From assembly GCF_000737705.1 (NCBI RefSeq), contig NZ_JPRH01000008.1:1-64000 (forward strand): a stretch of DNA of 64,000 nt. The letters run 5' to 3'. The position numbers were made by a program, and so were the translations under genes. A model generated the notes under the pieces. The model saw nothing but the letters and a program-made list of their open reading frames with translations, was not told the DNA's origin and did not search any database. Below are positions 51,284-60,376 of the stretch, one piece after another. The stretch's first letter is position 1. Each line of letters begins with the position of its first letter. This DNA is from Chryseobacterium soli. GTDB lineage: Bacteria; Bacteroidota; Bacteroidia; Flavobacteriales; Weeksellaceae.

Positions 51284-51730
51284 ATGATCAAAAAGATTCT
51301 ATTAGGAGCCTTCTGTATGGCCCAGTTTTCTTTAGTATATGCTAACGAAAATCCAGTTGAAACAGTACATAACCATCCTTTAACCAGCTATTCCGGTAAC
51401 TTTCAAAAAGTACCGAAAACAGTTATCATTAAAACGAAAAAATTTAAGGTAAGAATTGACAAACAGCCTAACGGCAAATATCTTTACCAATCCTGGGGCG
51501 CGAATTCAAAACTGACCTCAAAACCCAGCATGATCATCAGCAATGGCGAACTGATCCCTGATGGTACCGGAGGTAACTACTATTATGAATTTAAAAATAA
51601 TGGATATACCTACCAGGTTTGGCGCAATTACATTACAAGTTCAGATCCTGTTCCACCGTATTCACTGATTGTGAATGACACCAACGGGAATGAAATCTCC
51701 AATGAACCCGCCAACGTAGTTAAAAATTAA
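51284..51730 (+). CDS. Secreted hypothetical protein
   Basis: This 148-residue protein has a signal peptide (MIKKILLGAFCMAQFSLVYA, cleavage after Ala20). The mature part is beta-rich, with KTVIIKTKKFKVRIDKQPNG, YQSWGANSKLTSKPSMIISNGEL, and YYYEFKNNGYTYQVWRNYI, a Tyr/Trp-rich block. No family is recognised. It forms a single gene with its own promoter and terminator; small secreted proteins of this form are common and poorly studied in the group. Confidence 0.75.
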   Translation: MIKKILLGAFCMAQFSLVYANENPVETVHNHPLTSYSGNFQKVPKTVIIKTKKFKVRIDKQPNGKYLYQSWGANSKLTSKPSMIISNGELIPDGTGGNYYYEFKNNGYTYQVWRNYITSSDPVPPYSLIVNDTNGNEISNEPANVVKN

Positions 51731-51736
51731 TAGTAT

Positions 51737-51768
51737 TAAATCCTGCTTTGAAGCAGGATTTATTTTTT
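51737..51768 (+). terminator. Intrinsic terminator
   Basis: A 12-bp perfect stem (TAAATCCTGCTT / AAGCAGGATTTA, TG loop) followed by TTTTTT. It ends the 148-residue secreted protein transcript. Confidence 0.9.
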
Positions 51769-51869
51769 AAACCGATCCGGAGCCAAGGATGATTGATAAG
51801 AAATACTAGTCAGCCTTATCAAATTTTTGTAACTTCGATCGTAAATAGAATACCAAAATAAAATCTACG

Positions 51870-53495
51870 TTGGCACTTACTCTTATATCCAATTTAATCG
51901 ATCTCGTTTCGAAAGAAACCTACCCCGTTCAAATAACCGTTACAGATGGTAAAATCACAGCTATAGAAAGAACATCCGAATCTCCGGACACGTATATCTT
52001 ACCGGGTTTTATTGATGCTCATGTTCATATTGAAAGCAGTATGCTTGTTCCGTCGGAATTTGCACGTATTGCCGTACAGCACGGAACCATAGGAACGATA
52101 TCGGATCCTCATGAAATCGCCAATGTATTGGGTATTCCGGGAGTGGAATTCATGATTGATAATGCCAGACAGGTTCCTTTTCATTTTTATTTCGGAGCAC
52201 CTTCCTGTGTACCTGCCACTAATTTTGAAACTGCGGGAGCAAGGATCGATGCTGATGATATCGATACATTATTAAGCAGAAAAGAAATTATATACCTCGC
52301 AGAAATGATGAATTTTCCGGGAGTGATTTATAACGACGACGAAGTTCTGAAAAAGTTAGCTTCTGCAAAAAAACATCAAAAACCCATCGACGGCCATGCA
52401 CCAGGTTTAATGGGAGAAGAAATGAAAACCTATTTTAATGCGGGAATCACAACCGACCACGAATGTTTCGGATATCAGGAAGCATTGGAAAAGCTTCAGC
52501 ATGGAGTGAAAATAATGATCAGAGAAGGAAGTGCCGCTAAAAATTTTGAAACCCTAATTCCTTTACTAAAAGACTATCCGGAGCAAATTATGTTTTGCTG
52601 TGATGACAAGCATCCCGACAATTTACTTGAATCCCACATCAACGATCATGTAAAACGTGCACTAGCAAAAGGATATGACCTTTATGATGTATTACGGGCA
52701 TCTTCCTATAATGTTATCAAGCATTATAATTTACCGATCGGATTATTACAAATCGGTGATAATGCAGATTTCATTGAAATTGATACGATACAGGATTTCA
52801 ACATTTTAAAAACCTATATTAATGGCGAACTGGTGGCAGAGAAAGGGACTTCTTACATCACATCCGTTGAATCGCCAATTGTTAATAATTTTCATTGTAG
52901 TGTAAAACAGCCTTCTGATTTTAAGGTTAAAAGTGAAAGTGATACCATTCGGGTGATAGAAGCCCTGGACGGACAATTAATCAGCAACGAAATCGTAACA
53001 AGTTCATTAACCTTCAACGGGTATGCCGAATCCAATACGGAAGAAGATATCTTAAAAATTGCTGTGGTAAACCGGTACAATGATGCTCCCGTTGCCACTG
53101 CATTTATTAAAAATGTAGGGTTAAAAACCGGAGCAATAGCCTCCTGTGTTGCCCATGACTGCCATAATATAGTAGTAGTGGGTACCAACGATGAGGATAT
53201 GTGTAAAGCGGTCAATGCTATTATTAAAGCTAAGGGAGGAATTTCATTAGCGACAGCAACCGAAGAATTGGTCCTTGAGCTGCCTATTGCCGGGATTATG
53301 ACCAATCTTTCTGCAGAAGAAGCCGCTGCAGCATATATTACACTGGATAAACGGGCAAAAGAGCTGGGAAGTCAGTTAAAATCACCTTATATGACTTTAT
53401 CTTTTATGGCGCTTTTAGTGATTCCTGAATTAAAGCTAAGTGATAAAGGCTTATTCAATGGGAGAAAATTTGAGTTTACAGAGGTTTTTATCTGA
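51870..53495 (+). CDS. ade: Adenine deaminase
   Basis: This 541-residue enzyme converts adenine to hypoxanthine and ammonia in purine salvage. It is an amidohydrolase with metal-binding GFIDAHVHIESSM (about 45-57), DPHEIANVLG at about 81, DGHAPGL at about 173, and the C-terminal domain with SCVAHDCHNIVVVG and the NLSAEEAA/SFMALLVIPELKLSDKGL end. The start is TTG at 51870: upstream in-frame codons contain no ATG before a stop, and residues 1-10 already match the expected N-terminal strand. It is monocistronic and convergent with the patatin gene. Confidence 0.93.
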   Translation: MALTLISNLIDLVSKETYPVQITVTDGKITAIERTSESPDTYILPGFIDAHVHIESSMLVPSEFARIAVQHGTIGTISDPHEIANVLGIPGVEFMIDNARQVPFHFYFGAPSCVPATNFETAGARIDADDIDTLLSRKEIIYLAEMMNFPGVIYNDDEVLKKLASAKKHQKPIDGHAPGLMGEEMKTYFNAGITTDHECFGYQEALEKLQHGVKIMIREGSAAKNFETLIPLLKDYPEQIMFCCDDKHPDNLLESHINDHVKRALAKGYDLYDVLRASSYNVIKHYNLPIGLLQIGDNADFIEIDTIQDFNILKTYINGELVAEKGTSYITSVESPIVNNFHCSVKQPSDFKVKSESDTIRVIEALDGQLISNEIVTSSLTFNGYAESNTEEDILKIAVVNRYNDAPVATAFIKNVGLKTGAIASCVAHDCHNIVVVGTNDEDMCKAVNAIIKAKGGISLATATEELVLELPIAGIMTNLSAEEAAAAYITLDKRAKELGSQLKSPYMTLSFMALLVIPELKLSDKGLFNGRKFEFTEVFI

Positions 53496-53533
53496 TCGAT
53501 TGTTTTTGTACTGCGCCGGAAATAATTAATAAT

Positions 53534-54325
53534 CTATTTTTTTAATTCTGAATAAAAACAGCTTTCTGCAAAACTTTCTTTAGCGGCTTTGTATCCGATC
53601 ATAAACATTTCTTCCATGCGGTCACTTCTTCTTTCAAAAGTTCCGTACGTAGCCAGCTGCTGAGAAGATATAAACCAGTCGCAGTAGTCAAATTTAATTT
53701 TTTCTATCCGGTAGGACAGCAAGTCATAAGATCGCGAAACAATGGCTTTAATGGTCTTTAAATCTTTAATGTCAATATTGTTGGGCGGCGATACAAAAAC
53801 TCCGATTAACCTGTCGCATTCATCTCTGATAATGTCTGCCGGGAAATTGTTGAGTACACCTCCATCGCAGTACATTTCATCTCCAATAATGTAAGGAGTA
53901 GTAATCCCCGGGATAGAACATGATGCGATAATCGCGTCCACCACTTGAAAATTTTCGTCAAATATCTTCTGGGTTCCGGCTACCAGTTCTGTCGCAACAA
54001 TTTTCACCTCTTTGTTCAGGTCCTTTAATTTCATGTCATGAAAAATAGGTTTCAGGTAATTCCTGAAAATAACCGAAGAAACAAGTCCGGGCTGATTGAA
54101 AGCGAAATGCTTCCAGTTAAAAAAATAGACTGAGTTAAAGAATTCCAGAATTTCTTCAGGGGTTTTTCCTATGGCGTACAGGCAGCCCACTATAGATCCT
54201 GCACTGCAGCAAGACAGAACATCTACATCGATGTCTTTTTCTATCAAGAATTTTAAAACTCCTGCATGAGCGATTCCTTTGGTTCCGCCACCTGATAAAA
54301 CAAGCCCTACTTTGTCAAAATTCAT
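53534..54325 (-). CDS. Patatin-like phospholipase
   Basis: This 263-residue patatin-fold esterase or phospholipase has an oxyanion loop LVLSGGGTKGIAHAGVL (about 8-24) and the nucleophile elbow CCSAGSIVG (about 39-47), where the usual G-x-S-x-G has Cys in the first Gly position. The Asp of the dyad is in YCDGGVLNNFP (about 151). There is no signal peptide. The substrate is unknown; such enzymes hydrolyse membrane lipids or lipid esters. The elbow change may lower or alter activity, but the Ser and Asp are present. Confidence 0.9.
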   Translation of the reverse strand: MNFDKVGLVLSGGGTKGIAHAGVLKFLIEKDIDVDVLSCCSAGSIVGCLYAIGKTPEEILEFFNSVYFFNWKHFAFNQPGLVSSVIFRNYLKPIFHDMKLKDLNKEVKIVATELVAGTQKIFDENFQVVDAIIASCSIPGITTPYIIGDEMYCDGGVLNNFPADIIRDECDRLIGVFVSPPNNIDIKDLKTIKAIVSRSYDLLSYRIEKIKFDYCDWFISSQQLATYGTFERRSDRMEEMFMIGYKAAKESFAESCFYSELKK

Positions 54326-54424
54326 AGACTAAAATTAAGAAAACAGAGTGAGAAAACGGAACTATTTCTCCCGAAATATGCTGATTTTAAAATTATTTTA
54401 ATAATTAATAATATAAACAAAAAA

Positions 54425-54445
54425 AGCCCGGACAAAATCCGGGCT
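54425..54445 (-). terminator. Intrinsic terminator after lpdA
   Basis: Stem AGCCCGGA (54425-54432) / TCCGGGCT (54438-54445), loop CAAAA. On the minus strand it is followed by TTTTTTT. It separates lpdA from the patatin gene. Confidence 0.9.
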
Positions 54446-54481
54446 CTATGATAAGTATCTGGGATACGTTATTGTATAAAA

Positions 54482-55870
54482 TTAAATGTGAATCACTTCA
54501 CCATAAGCAGCAGCAGCAGCTTCCATAATTGCCTCAGAAACTGTTGGATGCGGGTGAATAGATTTGATAATTTCGTGACCTGTAGTTTCCAGTTTTCTGG
54601 CAACTACAGCTTCAGCAACCATATCCGTTACTCCTTCACCAATCATGTGGCAACCTAACCACTCACCATATTTAGCATCGAAGATTACTTTGATGAAACC
54701 GTCTGTATTTCCGTTTGCGGTAGCTTTTCCACTAGCAGAAAGAGGGAATTTACCAACTTTGATCTCATATCCTTTTTCTTTAGCCTGCTTTTCGGTAAGA
54801 CCTACAGAAGCTACCTCAGGGTGACAGTATGTACATCCCGGGATATTGCCATAGTCGATTTTCTCAACGTGCATTCCTTTGATTTTCTCTACACAAGTGA
54901 TCCCTTCAGCAGAAGCAACGTGAGCCAAAGCCTGAGTCGGGATAATATCTCCGATTGCATAGTAACCAGGAACAGAAGTTTCGTACCATTCGTTTACTAA
55001 TACTCTTCCTTTATCTGTCTGGATTCCTACTTCTTCCAATCCGATGTTTTCGATATTGGCAGCGATACCCACAGCAGACAGTAAAATATCAGCTTCCAGC
55101 GTAATATTTCCATTAGCCGTTTTTACCGTAGCTTTTACGCCTTCTCCGCTTGTATCTACACTTTCTACAGAAGCATTGGTCATGATTTCAATTCCGGTCT
55201 TCTTTAAAGATTTTTCTAAGTGTTTAGAGATATCTTCATCTTCTACAGGAACGATGGTTGGCATAAATTCAACAACAGTTACTTTAGTTCCCATTGTGTT
55301 ATAGAAATCAGCAAATTCTACCCCGATCGCTCCAGAACCTACAACGATCATAGATTTTGGCTGCTCAGCAAGGGATAATGCCTGTCTGTATCCGATTACT
55401 TTTTTACCATCCTGTGGCAAGTTCGGTAATTCTCTTGAACGTGCTCCGGTTGCAATAATGATGTGACCTCCGGCATATTCAGTTGTTTTACCTTCTTTAT
55501 CAGTAACAGAAACTTTTTTATCTTTTAAAACTTTAGCAGTCCCTAGAATTACATCAATTTTATTCTTTTTCATTAAGAACTCAATCCCTTTGCTCATTTT
55601 ACCGGCAACTCCACGGCTTCTTTGAATAACGTTCGGAAATTCGAAACTTCCTTCCACTTTATTCAAACCATAATCTTCCGCGTGATTGATATAATGAAAA
55701 ACCTGAGCAGATTTCAACAAAGCTTTCGTTGGAATACAGCCCCAGTTAAGACAGATTCCTCCTAAATTTTCTTTCTCGATAATTGCGGTTTTAAAACCTA
55801 ATTGTGCTGCTCTAATAGCTGTAACATATCCACCAGGACCACTTCCGATGACAATAATATCGTAGTTCAT
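54482..55870 (-). CDS. lpdA: Dihydrolipoyl dehydrogenase (E3)
   Basis: This 462-residue FAD enzyme reoxidises dihydrolipoamide in the pyruvate and 2-oxoglutarate dehydrogenase complexes. It shows the FAD-binding start MNYDIIVIGSGPGGYVTA, redox disulfide GGICLNWGCIPTKALL (about 40-50), the NAD site VVGSGAIGVEFADF, and the C-terminal catalytic HPHPTVSEAIMEAA. I chose the ATG at 55870; an upstream in-frame Met at 55966 would add 32 residues unlike the family. A TAAATTCG box (55889-55896, 7/8 to the -7 consensus) supports this. It is transcribed alone. Confidence 0.95.
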   Translation of the reverse strand: MNYDIIVIGSGPGGYVTAIRAAQLGFKTAIIEKENLGGICLNWGCIPTKALLKSAQVFHYINHAEDYGLNKVEGSFEFPNVIQRSRGVAGKMSKGIEFLMKKNKIDVILGTAKVLKDKKVSVTDKEGKTTEYAGGHIIIATGARSRELPNLPQDGKKVIGYRQALSLAEQPKSMIVVGSGAIGVEFADFYNTMGTKVTVVEFMPTIVPVEDEDISKHLEKSLKKTGIEIMTNASVESVDTSGEGVKATVKTANGNITLEADILLSAVGIAANIENIGLEEVGIQTDKGRVLVNEWYETSVPGYYAIGDIIPTQALAHVASAEGITCVEKIKGMHVEKIDYGNIPGCTYCHPEVASVGLTEKQAKEKGYEIKVGKFPLSASGKATANGNTDGFIKVIFDAKYGEWLGCHMIGEGVTDMVAEAVVARKLETTGHEIIKSIHPHPTVSEAIMEAAAAAYGEVIHI

Positions 55871-56133
55871 TAGCTTAAAAATTTTATGCGAATTTAAGGA
55901 AAAATATTGGATGTATAACGTTTCTGCTTCTTCATATTTCACGGATCGCCGTTCGCATTTTTTCACCTTTTACTTCGAATCATAGAAATTGTGCTAAAGT
56001 TTTTATTTTAATTAAACGAGTAATGGAACATATATTTAAAAATATGACAGATACCACATCTCACAATGAAGAGATTTATGTTAAAAAAACACAAAATAAC
56101 CTATTGTATATTAATATTTTAGAATAAAATTAA

Positions 56134-56141
56134 TAGTTTTG
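56134..56141 (+). promoter_or_regulatory. -7 box before the VGIRT secreted protein
   Basis: TAGTTTTG matches TAnnTTTG. It overlaps an upstream TTG codon, so transcription would begin about 56148 and translation at the ATG 56157, ruling out the TTG. Confidence 0.5.
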
Positions 56142-56156
56142 CAGAAATATCAGAAT

Positions 56157-57047
56157 ATGAAAACAAAAAATTATCTATCGATTATTTTATTTTGCAGCTT
56201 GTCTCTAAGTGCACAAGTTGGCATTAGAACAGTCACTCCCAACAGTACGCTGGATGTGAATGGCTCTCTGGGTGCTGATTATAAGGAAATCACCACTACT
56301 GCTTATACAGTAACCGCTACAGATCATTATTTAACTTATAACGGAGCGGCCAATACTGTAATTACCCTTCCTGTCATAGGAACCGGAACAACCAGTTTCA
56401 AAGGAAGGATTTATAAAATAAAAAACATTTCTGCCTCAAGCATCACCATCCAGGCATCGAGTGGCAATACGTTGAGGGTAGACAATACTCCGGTTGCTAC
56501 ATTCGTGGTTCCTACAGGAGCTTATGCAGAGGTAGTGAATAACAGCAATACAACAGGAGGAACATGGGATCTTTCTTTTTCTGCATTACCCAAGCCCGGA
56601 AACGTTGAAGTATATGGTACCCAATTATCTATCCCACCTCACGGAGGCGGATCTCCGGGAGTTACAGACTGGACCAATCACGCCAACACTGCATATGATA
56701 CAGGAACAGGAACTGATGCCTGGTGGGTTATAAGTAAAGCATCAACGGCTTATGCTCATACAGCTTCTTATTCCAATACCAGCAGAATGACGATTGTATA
56801 TGAATATCAGGGAACTCCTTTCAACATTACAAGTATGTATCCTATTTTAACGGCAGGGAACAATTCCAGTTTTCCTGATGTTTTCACCGCTTCTTTCGTA
56901 AGTCTTGCCAATAACGGAACTTCGGGAAAAACGAGACTTACAGTATCTGTAGCCCGTATTGATTTTATAGGTGCCAATGGAACCAACAACAGTAACTGGA
57001 CGGGTATATTCATGCTGAACCTGCTATTAGCAAGAAAAGTTTTCTAA
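56157..57047 (+). CDS. Secreted surface protein with TLDVNG motif
   Basis: This 296-residue protein has a signal peptide (MKTKNYLSIILFCSLSLSAQ) and then VGIRTVTPNSTLDVNGSL, the start block common in secreted flavobacterial proteins. A beta-rich region follows (about 40-140; TDHYLTYNGAANTVITLP and YKIKNISASSITIQ, also seen in phage tail proteins), and a C-terminal domain (about 150-296) with PPHGGGSPGVTDWTNHANTAYD. It has no T9SS sorting tail. The function is unknown; it may lie on the cell surface. Confidence 0.75.
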   Translation: MKTKNYLSIILFCSLSLSAQVGIRTVTPNSTLDVNGSLGADYKEITTTAYTVTATDHYLTYNGAANTVITLPVIGTGTTSFKGRIYKIKNISASSITIQASSGNTLRVDNTPVATFVVPTGAYAEVVNNSNTTGGTWDLSFSALPKPGNVEVYGTQLSIPPHGGGSPGVTDWTNHANTAYDTGTGTDAWWVISKASTAYAHTASYSNTSRMTIVYEYQGTPFNITSMYPILTAGNNSSFPDVFTASFVSLANNGTSGKTRLTVSVARIDFIGANGTNNSNWTGIFMLNLLLARKVF

Positions 57048-57073
57048 AAATATAAAACCTATATACCAAAATA

Positions 57074-57100
57074 AAAAGAGCAGGAATTTCCTGCTCTTTT
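57074..57100. terminator. Bidirectional terminator
   Basis: A 13-bp complementary pair (AAAAGAGCAGGAA / TTCCTGCTCTTTT) with a minimal loop, lying between two convergent genes with A- and T-tracts at both ends. Confidence 0.88.
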
Positions 57101-57126
57101 GGATTAATCCAATATTATTAATTCAA

Positions 57127-57387
57127 TTACATTTTTTTAAGTAATTTTTTCTGGCTTCGGTATTTCTGATTTAAAGCTCTCATCTGATCCTGCTTCATTT
57201 TTTTAGTTGCCAGCGGATGGTTCATAATCAATTTCTTTTCCTGATTATATCTTTTGTCCAGCTCACGCGATTTAGCATTAATTAATTCAGTTTTTGACGG
57301 GTGAGGCGGAACCGGAGGATGTTTCTGGCCATACACATTCATTGATAATCCTAATAACACGAGTGTTGATATAAAAAACTTTTTCAT
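57127..57387 (-). CDS. Small secreted basic protein
   Basis: This 86-residue protein has a signal peptide (MKKFFISTLVLLGLSMNVYGQ) followed by a Pro/His-rich stretch (HPPVPPHPS) and a highly charged helical part with many Lys, Arg and Gln (NQKYRSQKKLLKKM end). Similar short secreted proteins with coiled helical tails are widespread and uncharacterised. It is single and convergent with the TLDVNG gene. Confidence 0.7.
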   Translation of the reverse strand: MKKFFISTLVLLGLSMNVYGQKHPPVPPHPSKTELINAKSRELDKRYNQEKKLIMNHPLATKKMKQDQMRALNQKYRSQKKLLKKM

Positions 57388-57554
57388 GACATTTACTTTT
57401 ATTGAATGTAATAATCAATACATCATTATTATTAATTAAAATCATTCAGGTTCAGACTCAATATTACATATATCATACCAACCATAAAAAACAAGAATTT
57501 ATTCAATTATCATATGCTTTTTAAAGAAAAATTTGCTATTGGATCATGTACTGA

Positions 57555-58253
57555 TTATTCTTTTATCATTATGTTCTTCTTGGTTCTTACTTCAATATTG
57601 GAACCTTCAGCCAGCATTACGGAAATAGGTTTTTCAGCAATTAAAAATTCAAAATCATTTCCATACATAGCTTTAAAATCAATTTCAAGGGCATATTGTT
57701 CCCATTGCGGATGGCAGACTTCATATTCCGAAGTTCTGTTTCCTATTTTGGTAAAGCCGAAATAATGTTCGGTGATGAATTCAAATTCAGAATCAGCCTG
57801 CATGGGTAAGGCTTTATTTTCTGCTGTAATTTCTATATAATGCCAGTTTTTATCTTTCCATGAATATTTTACTCGTACTTCACCATCTTTTTCATGGATT
57901 TCATTTTTCATTGGCATCGTGATGTAGTTTTCTTTATAAAAAGTATTGGCCACAAAGCTCAATGCTGATTTAGGGACAATTTCTTTAATAAAAACAACGC
58001 CTCTTTTCCATCTGTCATTTTCCTTTTTCTTTACATAAAACCTGAGGTTTACTTCTTCAAAATTTCTATGAAAGGGCACTGAAACGCCTAATAATCTGGT
58101 ATTTAAAAACATAAATCCTACCAGACTTACATAGCATTTTTCGTTATAAAAATCCAGTTCTGTCCCTTTTGGAAGATATTTGGCGAGTATCTTTGGATCA
58201 ACTTCGTAGTTAATGATAGCCAGTTTACGCCATTCGGCTTTTAAAAAATTCAT
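57555..58253 (-). CDS. DUF2071 (YqjF-like) protein
   Basis: This 232-residue protein has the DUF2071 pattern: W.KLAIINYEVDPKILAKYLPKG (about 8-30), CYVSLVGFMFLNTRLLGVSVPFHRNFEEVNLRFYV (about 42-76), VPKSALSFVANTFYKENY, and HPQWEQYALEIDFKAMYG at the end. The fold is acetoacetate-decarboxylase-like; the biochemical role is unknown. It overlaps the upstream membrane-protein gene by 4 bp (ATGA), and with the GbsR-like regulator forms a leftward cluster. Confidence 0.88.
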   Translation of the reverse strand: MNFLKAEWRKLAIINYEVDPKILAKYLPKGTELDFYNEKCYVSLVGFMFLNTRLLGVSVPFHRNFEEVNLRFYVKKKENDRWKRGVVFIKEIVPKSALSFVANTFYKENYITMPMKNEIHEKDGEVRVKYSWKDKNWHYIEITAENKALPMQADSEFEFITEHYFGFTKIGNRTSEYEVCHPQWEQYALEIDFKAMYGNDFEFLIAEKPISVMLAEGSNIEVRTKKNIMIKE

Positions 58254-58651
58254 AAGGGAGATTTCATTATTTTAGAATCAGAACAGCTGATGAATAAAGA
58301 CTGAAAAATAAGAACCGGTGAAAGAATCATCCAGGTGATGACCATCAATTCAAAGATATCTCTCAATCCATCAATAGAAATAGGATTAAAAACAACAAGA
58401 ATGAAAAAACCTGTAACTACATAGGTGGAAAGAAACATATATACCTTTCTTGAATCGGTCTTCAGATATGTTTTGCTGAAAAATTTAATCACATTTAATG
58501 AGTACTGTACTGCAGCAATGAGAAAGAACTCGATGAGCAGAATAGTGATAATAAAATTTCCATCAGAAAATATTGTTGCAAAAAGTGTCAGGACAAATAA
58601 TATAATCAATACTAGTTGAATTTTTGAATCATATTTTAGAATAGTTTTCAT
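58250..58651 (-). CDS. Small four-TM membrane protein
   Basis: This 133-residue protein has about four membrane helices (about 12-28, 32-52, 69-89 and 102-122) and a short polar C-terminus. No family is recognised. It is coupled (ATGA) to the DUF2071 gene and follows two further small membrane proteins, so it probably works in the same envelope process. Confidence 0.7.
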   Translation of the reverse strand: MKTILKYDSKIQLVLIILFVLTLFATIFSDGNFIITILLIEFFLIAAVQYSLNVIKFFSKTYLKTDSRKVYMFLSTYVVTGFFILVVFNPISIDGLRDIFELMVITWMILSPVLIFQSLFISCSDSKIMKSPL

Positions 58652-58729
58652 GATTATTAATTTTAAAGGTTTAGAAAGTCGCCTCTGGTTCTTTTATTCT
58701 GAAATCTGAAGGTAAAATACATCCAGATT

Positions 58730-59131
58730 TTAAACAGGAGTGTTTTCATTTTGTATTGGATTTACTTTATTGGAAGCATGTTTACGGCCTTTTAAGAAAA
58801 GCAGCAGGTTCAGAAGCATCATCACTCCAAGATAGATGGAAAAACCACCGATTTTCTTGCTTAAACTCACGACCAGTCTTTCCACTGTTTCAATCTGAAG
58901 GAATTCAATAATACAAAGTGCAAACCCTATATTTAAAAGATAAAAGCCTATTTTAAATAATGAATTGGTAGCCATTGCAATATCTTCTTTCTGATGAAAA
59001 ATATCCATCATAAATGTTTTTGAGTTTTTAAATAGAAACTGTGAAACAAATACAGTAAGGGTAATCACAATTGGTAAATAGATCATGTACGCTGAGAAAT
59101 TGTACGTCTGGGTTAAAATAGTTGTCATCAT
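58730..59131 (-). CDS. Small membrane protein, paralogue of the next gene upstream
   Basis: This 133-residue protein has about four helices (about 15-33, 60-80, 88-100 and 104-118). It starts MMTTILTQTYNFSAYMIYLPIVI and has FKIGFYLLNIGFALCIIEFL, matching in layout the neighbouring 94-residue product (LLGCYYLLNLGYIAVNL). The two genes are 7 bp apart and seem to be a tandem duplication whose products might form a complex. Function unknown. Confidence 0.7.
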   Translation of the reverse strand: MMTTILTQTYNFSAYMIYLPIVITLTVFVSQFLFKNSKTFMMDIFHQKEDIAMATNSLFKIGFYLLNIGFALCIIEFLQIETVERLVVSLSKKIGGFSIYLGVMMLLNLLLFLKGRKHASNKVNPIQNENTPV

Positions 59132-59138
59132 TGTAATT

Positions 59139-59423
59139 TTATTTTATTGTTAATTTTTTTCTTACAACATAAAGCATCATAATATTGGTAAAATGCAGAA
59201 CACACAGGAGTAAAACAATGTATCCAATGCGGACAGATACAACTGCGATCAATTCTTCCATACTTCTAATGGTCTCCCAGAAACTAAGGTTTACTGCAAT
59301 GTAACCCAGGTTCAGTAAATAATAACATCCTAAAAGAATTCTGTTGATGGTTAAACAAAAATCTTTATCACCAATCAGATATTCTAAATATACTTTTCCT
59401 GAATTAAAGCATCTTCTGCCCAC
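59139..59423 (-). CDS. Small membrane protein, start codon doubtful
   Basis: The GTG at 59423 gives 94 residues, but the same frame stays open to 59501. There it encodes a first membrane helix (SIFLSISFYITVDVG) matching the paralogue. No ATG, GTG, TTG or CTG occurs in that extension, so either a rare ATT/ATA start is used or the gene has lost its start. Two or three helices remain after the GTG. It is first in the small membrane-protein cluster behind the GbsR-like regulator. Confidence 0.55.
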   Translation of the reverse strand: MGRRCFNSGKVYLEYLIGDKDFCLTINRILLGCYYLLNLGYIAVNLSFWETIRSMEELIAVVSVRIGYIVLLLCVLHFTNIMMLYVVRKKLTIK

Positions 59424-59530
59424 ATCAACGGTAATGTAAAAACTGATGCTAAGAAAAATACTGTATGAAATGATATTAAATATCTTATAAATATTATATT
59501 TTCAGTAATTTTTGAAAGTTTATCTGAAAT

Positions 59531-59548
59531 AAAAAAGGAGCAACTCCT
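59531..59548 (-). terminator. Terminator after the GbsR-like gene
   Basis: A short AGGAG/CTCCT stem with a 3-nt loop. On the minus strand it is followed by TTTTTTATTTC. It lies at the 3-prime end of the regulator and is a weak to moderate intrinsic terminator. Confidence 0.55.
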
Positions 59549-59551
59549 CTT

Positions 59552-60055
59552 CTATTTTAACAGGTTGGTGATCTTACCTACCAGCCAGTGATCATCGCTT
59601 TTAATCGCCAGATCCATAATATTATTGATTTTTCCGGTTACCGAGCTGAAATCTTCCATAAGTTTTATGAACTCTTTGGCATCTTCGGAATCATTATCTT
59701 CGATATTTTTAAGCTCTTCTAGAAAAGAAATAACCGGTTCTATTTCTCTTTTTCTGCGTTCTTTTGTAATCTGTTTAAAAAGATACCAGACATCTTTTTC
59801 AGCGATAAAATATTCCTTGCGGTCTCCTTTTACAAATTCTTTTTTTACAATTCCCCAATCGATCAGGGCCCGTAAATTCATGTTGGCGTTTCCTCTTGAA
59901 ACTTCCAGCTGCTCCATCACATCATCCGTAGACAAAGGTTTACCTGAAGCCAAAAGCAACGCATGAACCTGTGCCATGGTTCTGTTGATCCCCCAATTGG
60001 TAGCAAACGTTCCCCAGGTTTGAATGTACTTTTCTTTAGCCTCTTCCAGTTTCAT
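59552..60055 (-). CDS. GbsR/MarR-family transcriptional regulator
   Basis: This 167-residue protein has the GbsR pattern: WGTFATNWGINRTMAQVHALLLASGKPLSTDDVMEQLEVSRGNANMNLRALIDWGIVKK (about 15-73), a winged HTH, then a C-terminal helical dimer domain ending LAIKSDDHWLVGKIT. It is directly upstream, on the same strand, of the small membrane proteins and DUF2071, which it may control. A perfect palindrome overlaps its promoter, so it is probably autoregulated. Confidence 0.9.
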   Translation of the reverse strand: MKLEEAKEKYIQTWGTFATNWGINRTMAQVHALLLASGKPLSTDDVMEQLEVSRGNANMNLRALIDWGIVKKEFVKGDRKEYFIAEKDVWYLFKQITKERRKREIEPVISFLEELKNIEDNDSEDAKEFIKLMEDFSSVTGKINNIMDLAIKSDDHWLVGKITNLLK

Positions 60056-60076
60056 TTTGTCTGTCTTTTAAATTGT

Positions 60077-60110
60077 ATTACAAATGTAATTATATTTTTT
60101 GAATTTTCAA
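60077..60110 (-). promoter_or_regulatory. GbsR promoter with overlapping operator palindrome
   Basis: On the minus strand TTG (60108-60110), 19 nt, TACATTTG (60081-60088) form a consensus promoter 25 bp from the ATG. The -7 box is embedded in the palindrome ATTACA-AA-TGTAAT (60077-60090), which would let a dimeric regulator block RNA polymerase. Beyond it the 60111-60376 gap holds no recognised feature. Confidence 0.7.
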
Positions 60111-60376
60111 TAATATTTGAAAGTTTATTTTAATTGAACTTCTCCTCTAAATAGTATTTATAGAAATTTTGGATGTTGGGTTGCTTACTTTGACCATTTT
60201 ATTATGCAATAGTATTGATACATTATAGTATTCTTATCAATATGATTACCCAATTTAAAGAAGAGAGAATTATCTACTTATCTCACTCTGCTTCGAAAGT
60301 ATGAGAGTCACTGCTGAAGATGGGCGCAGCGATATTCTTATCTATGCCAATCTTATTTTGACATTGTTAATTTAGT

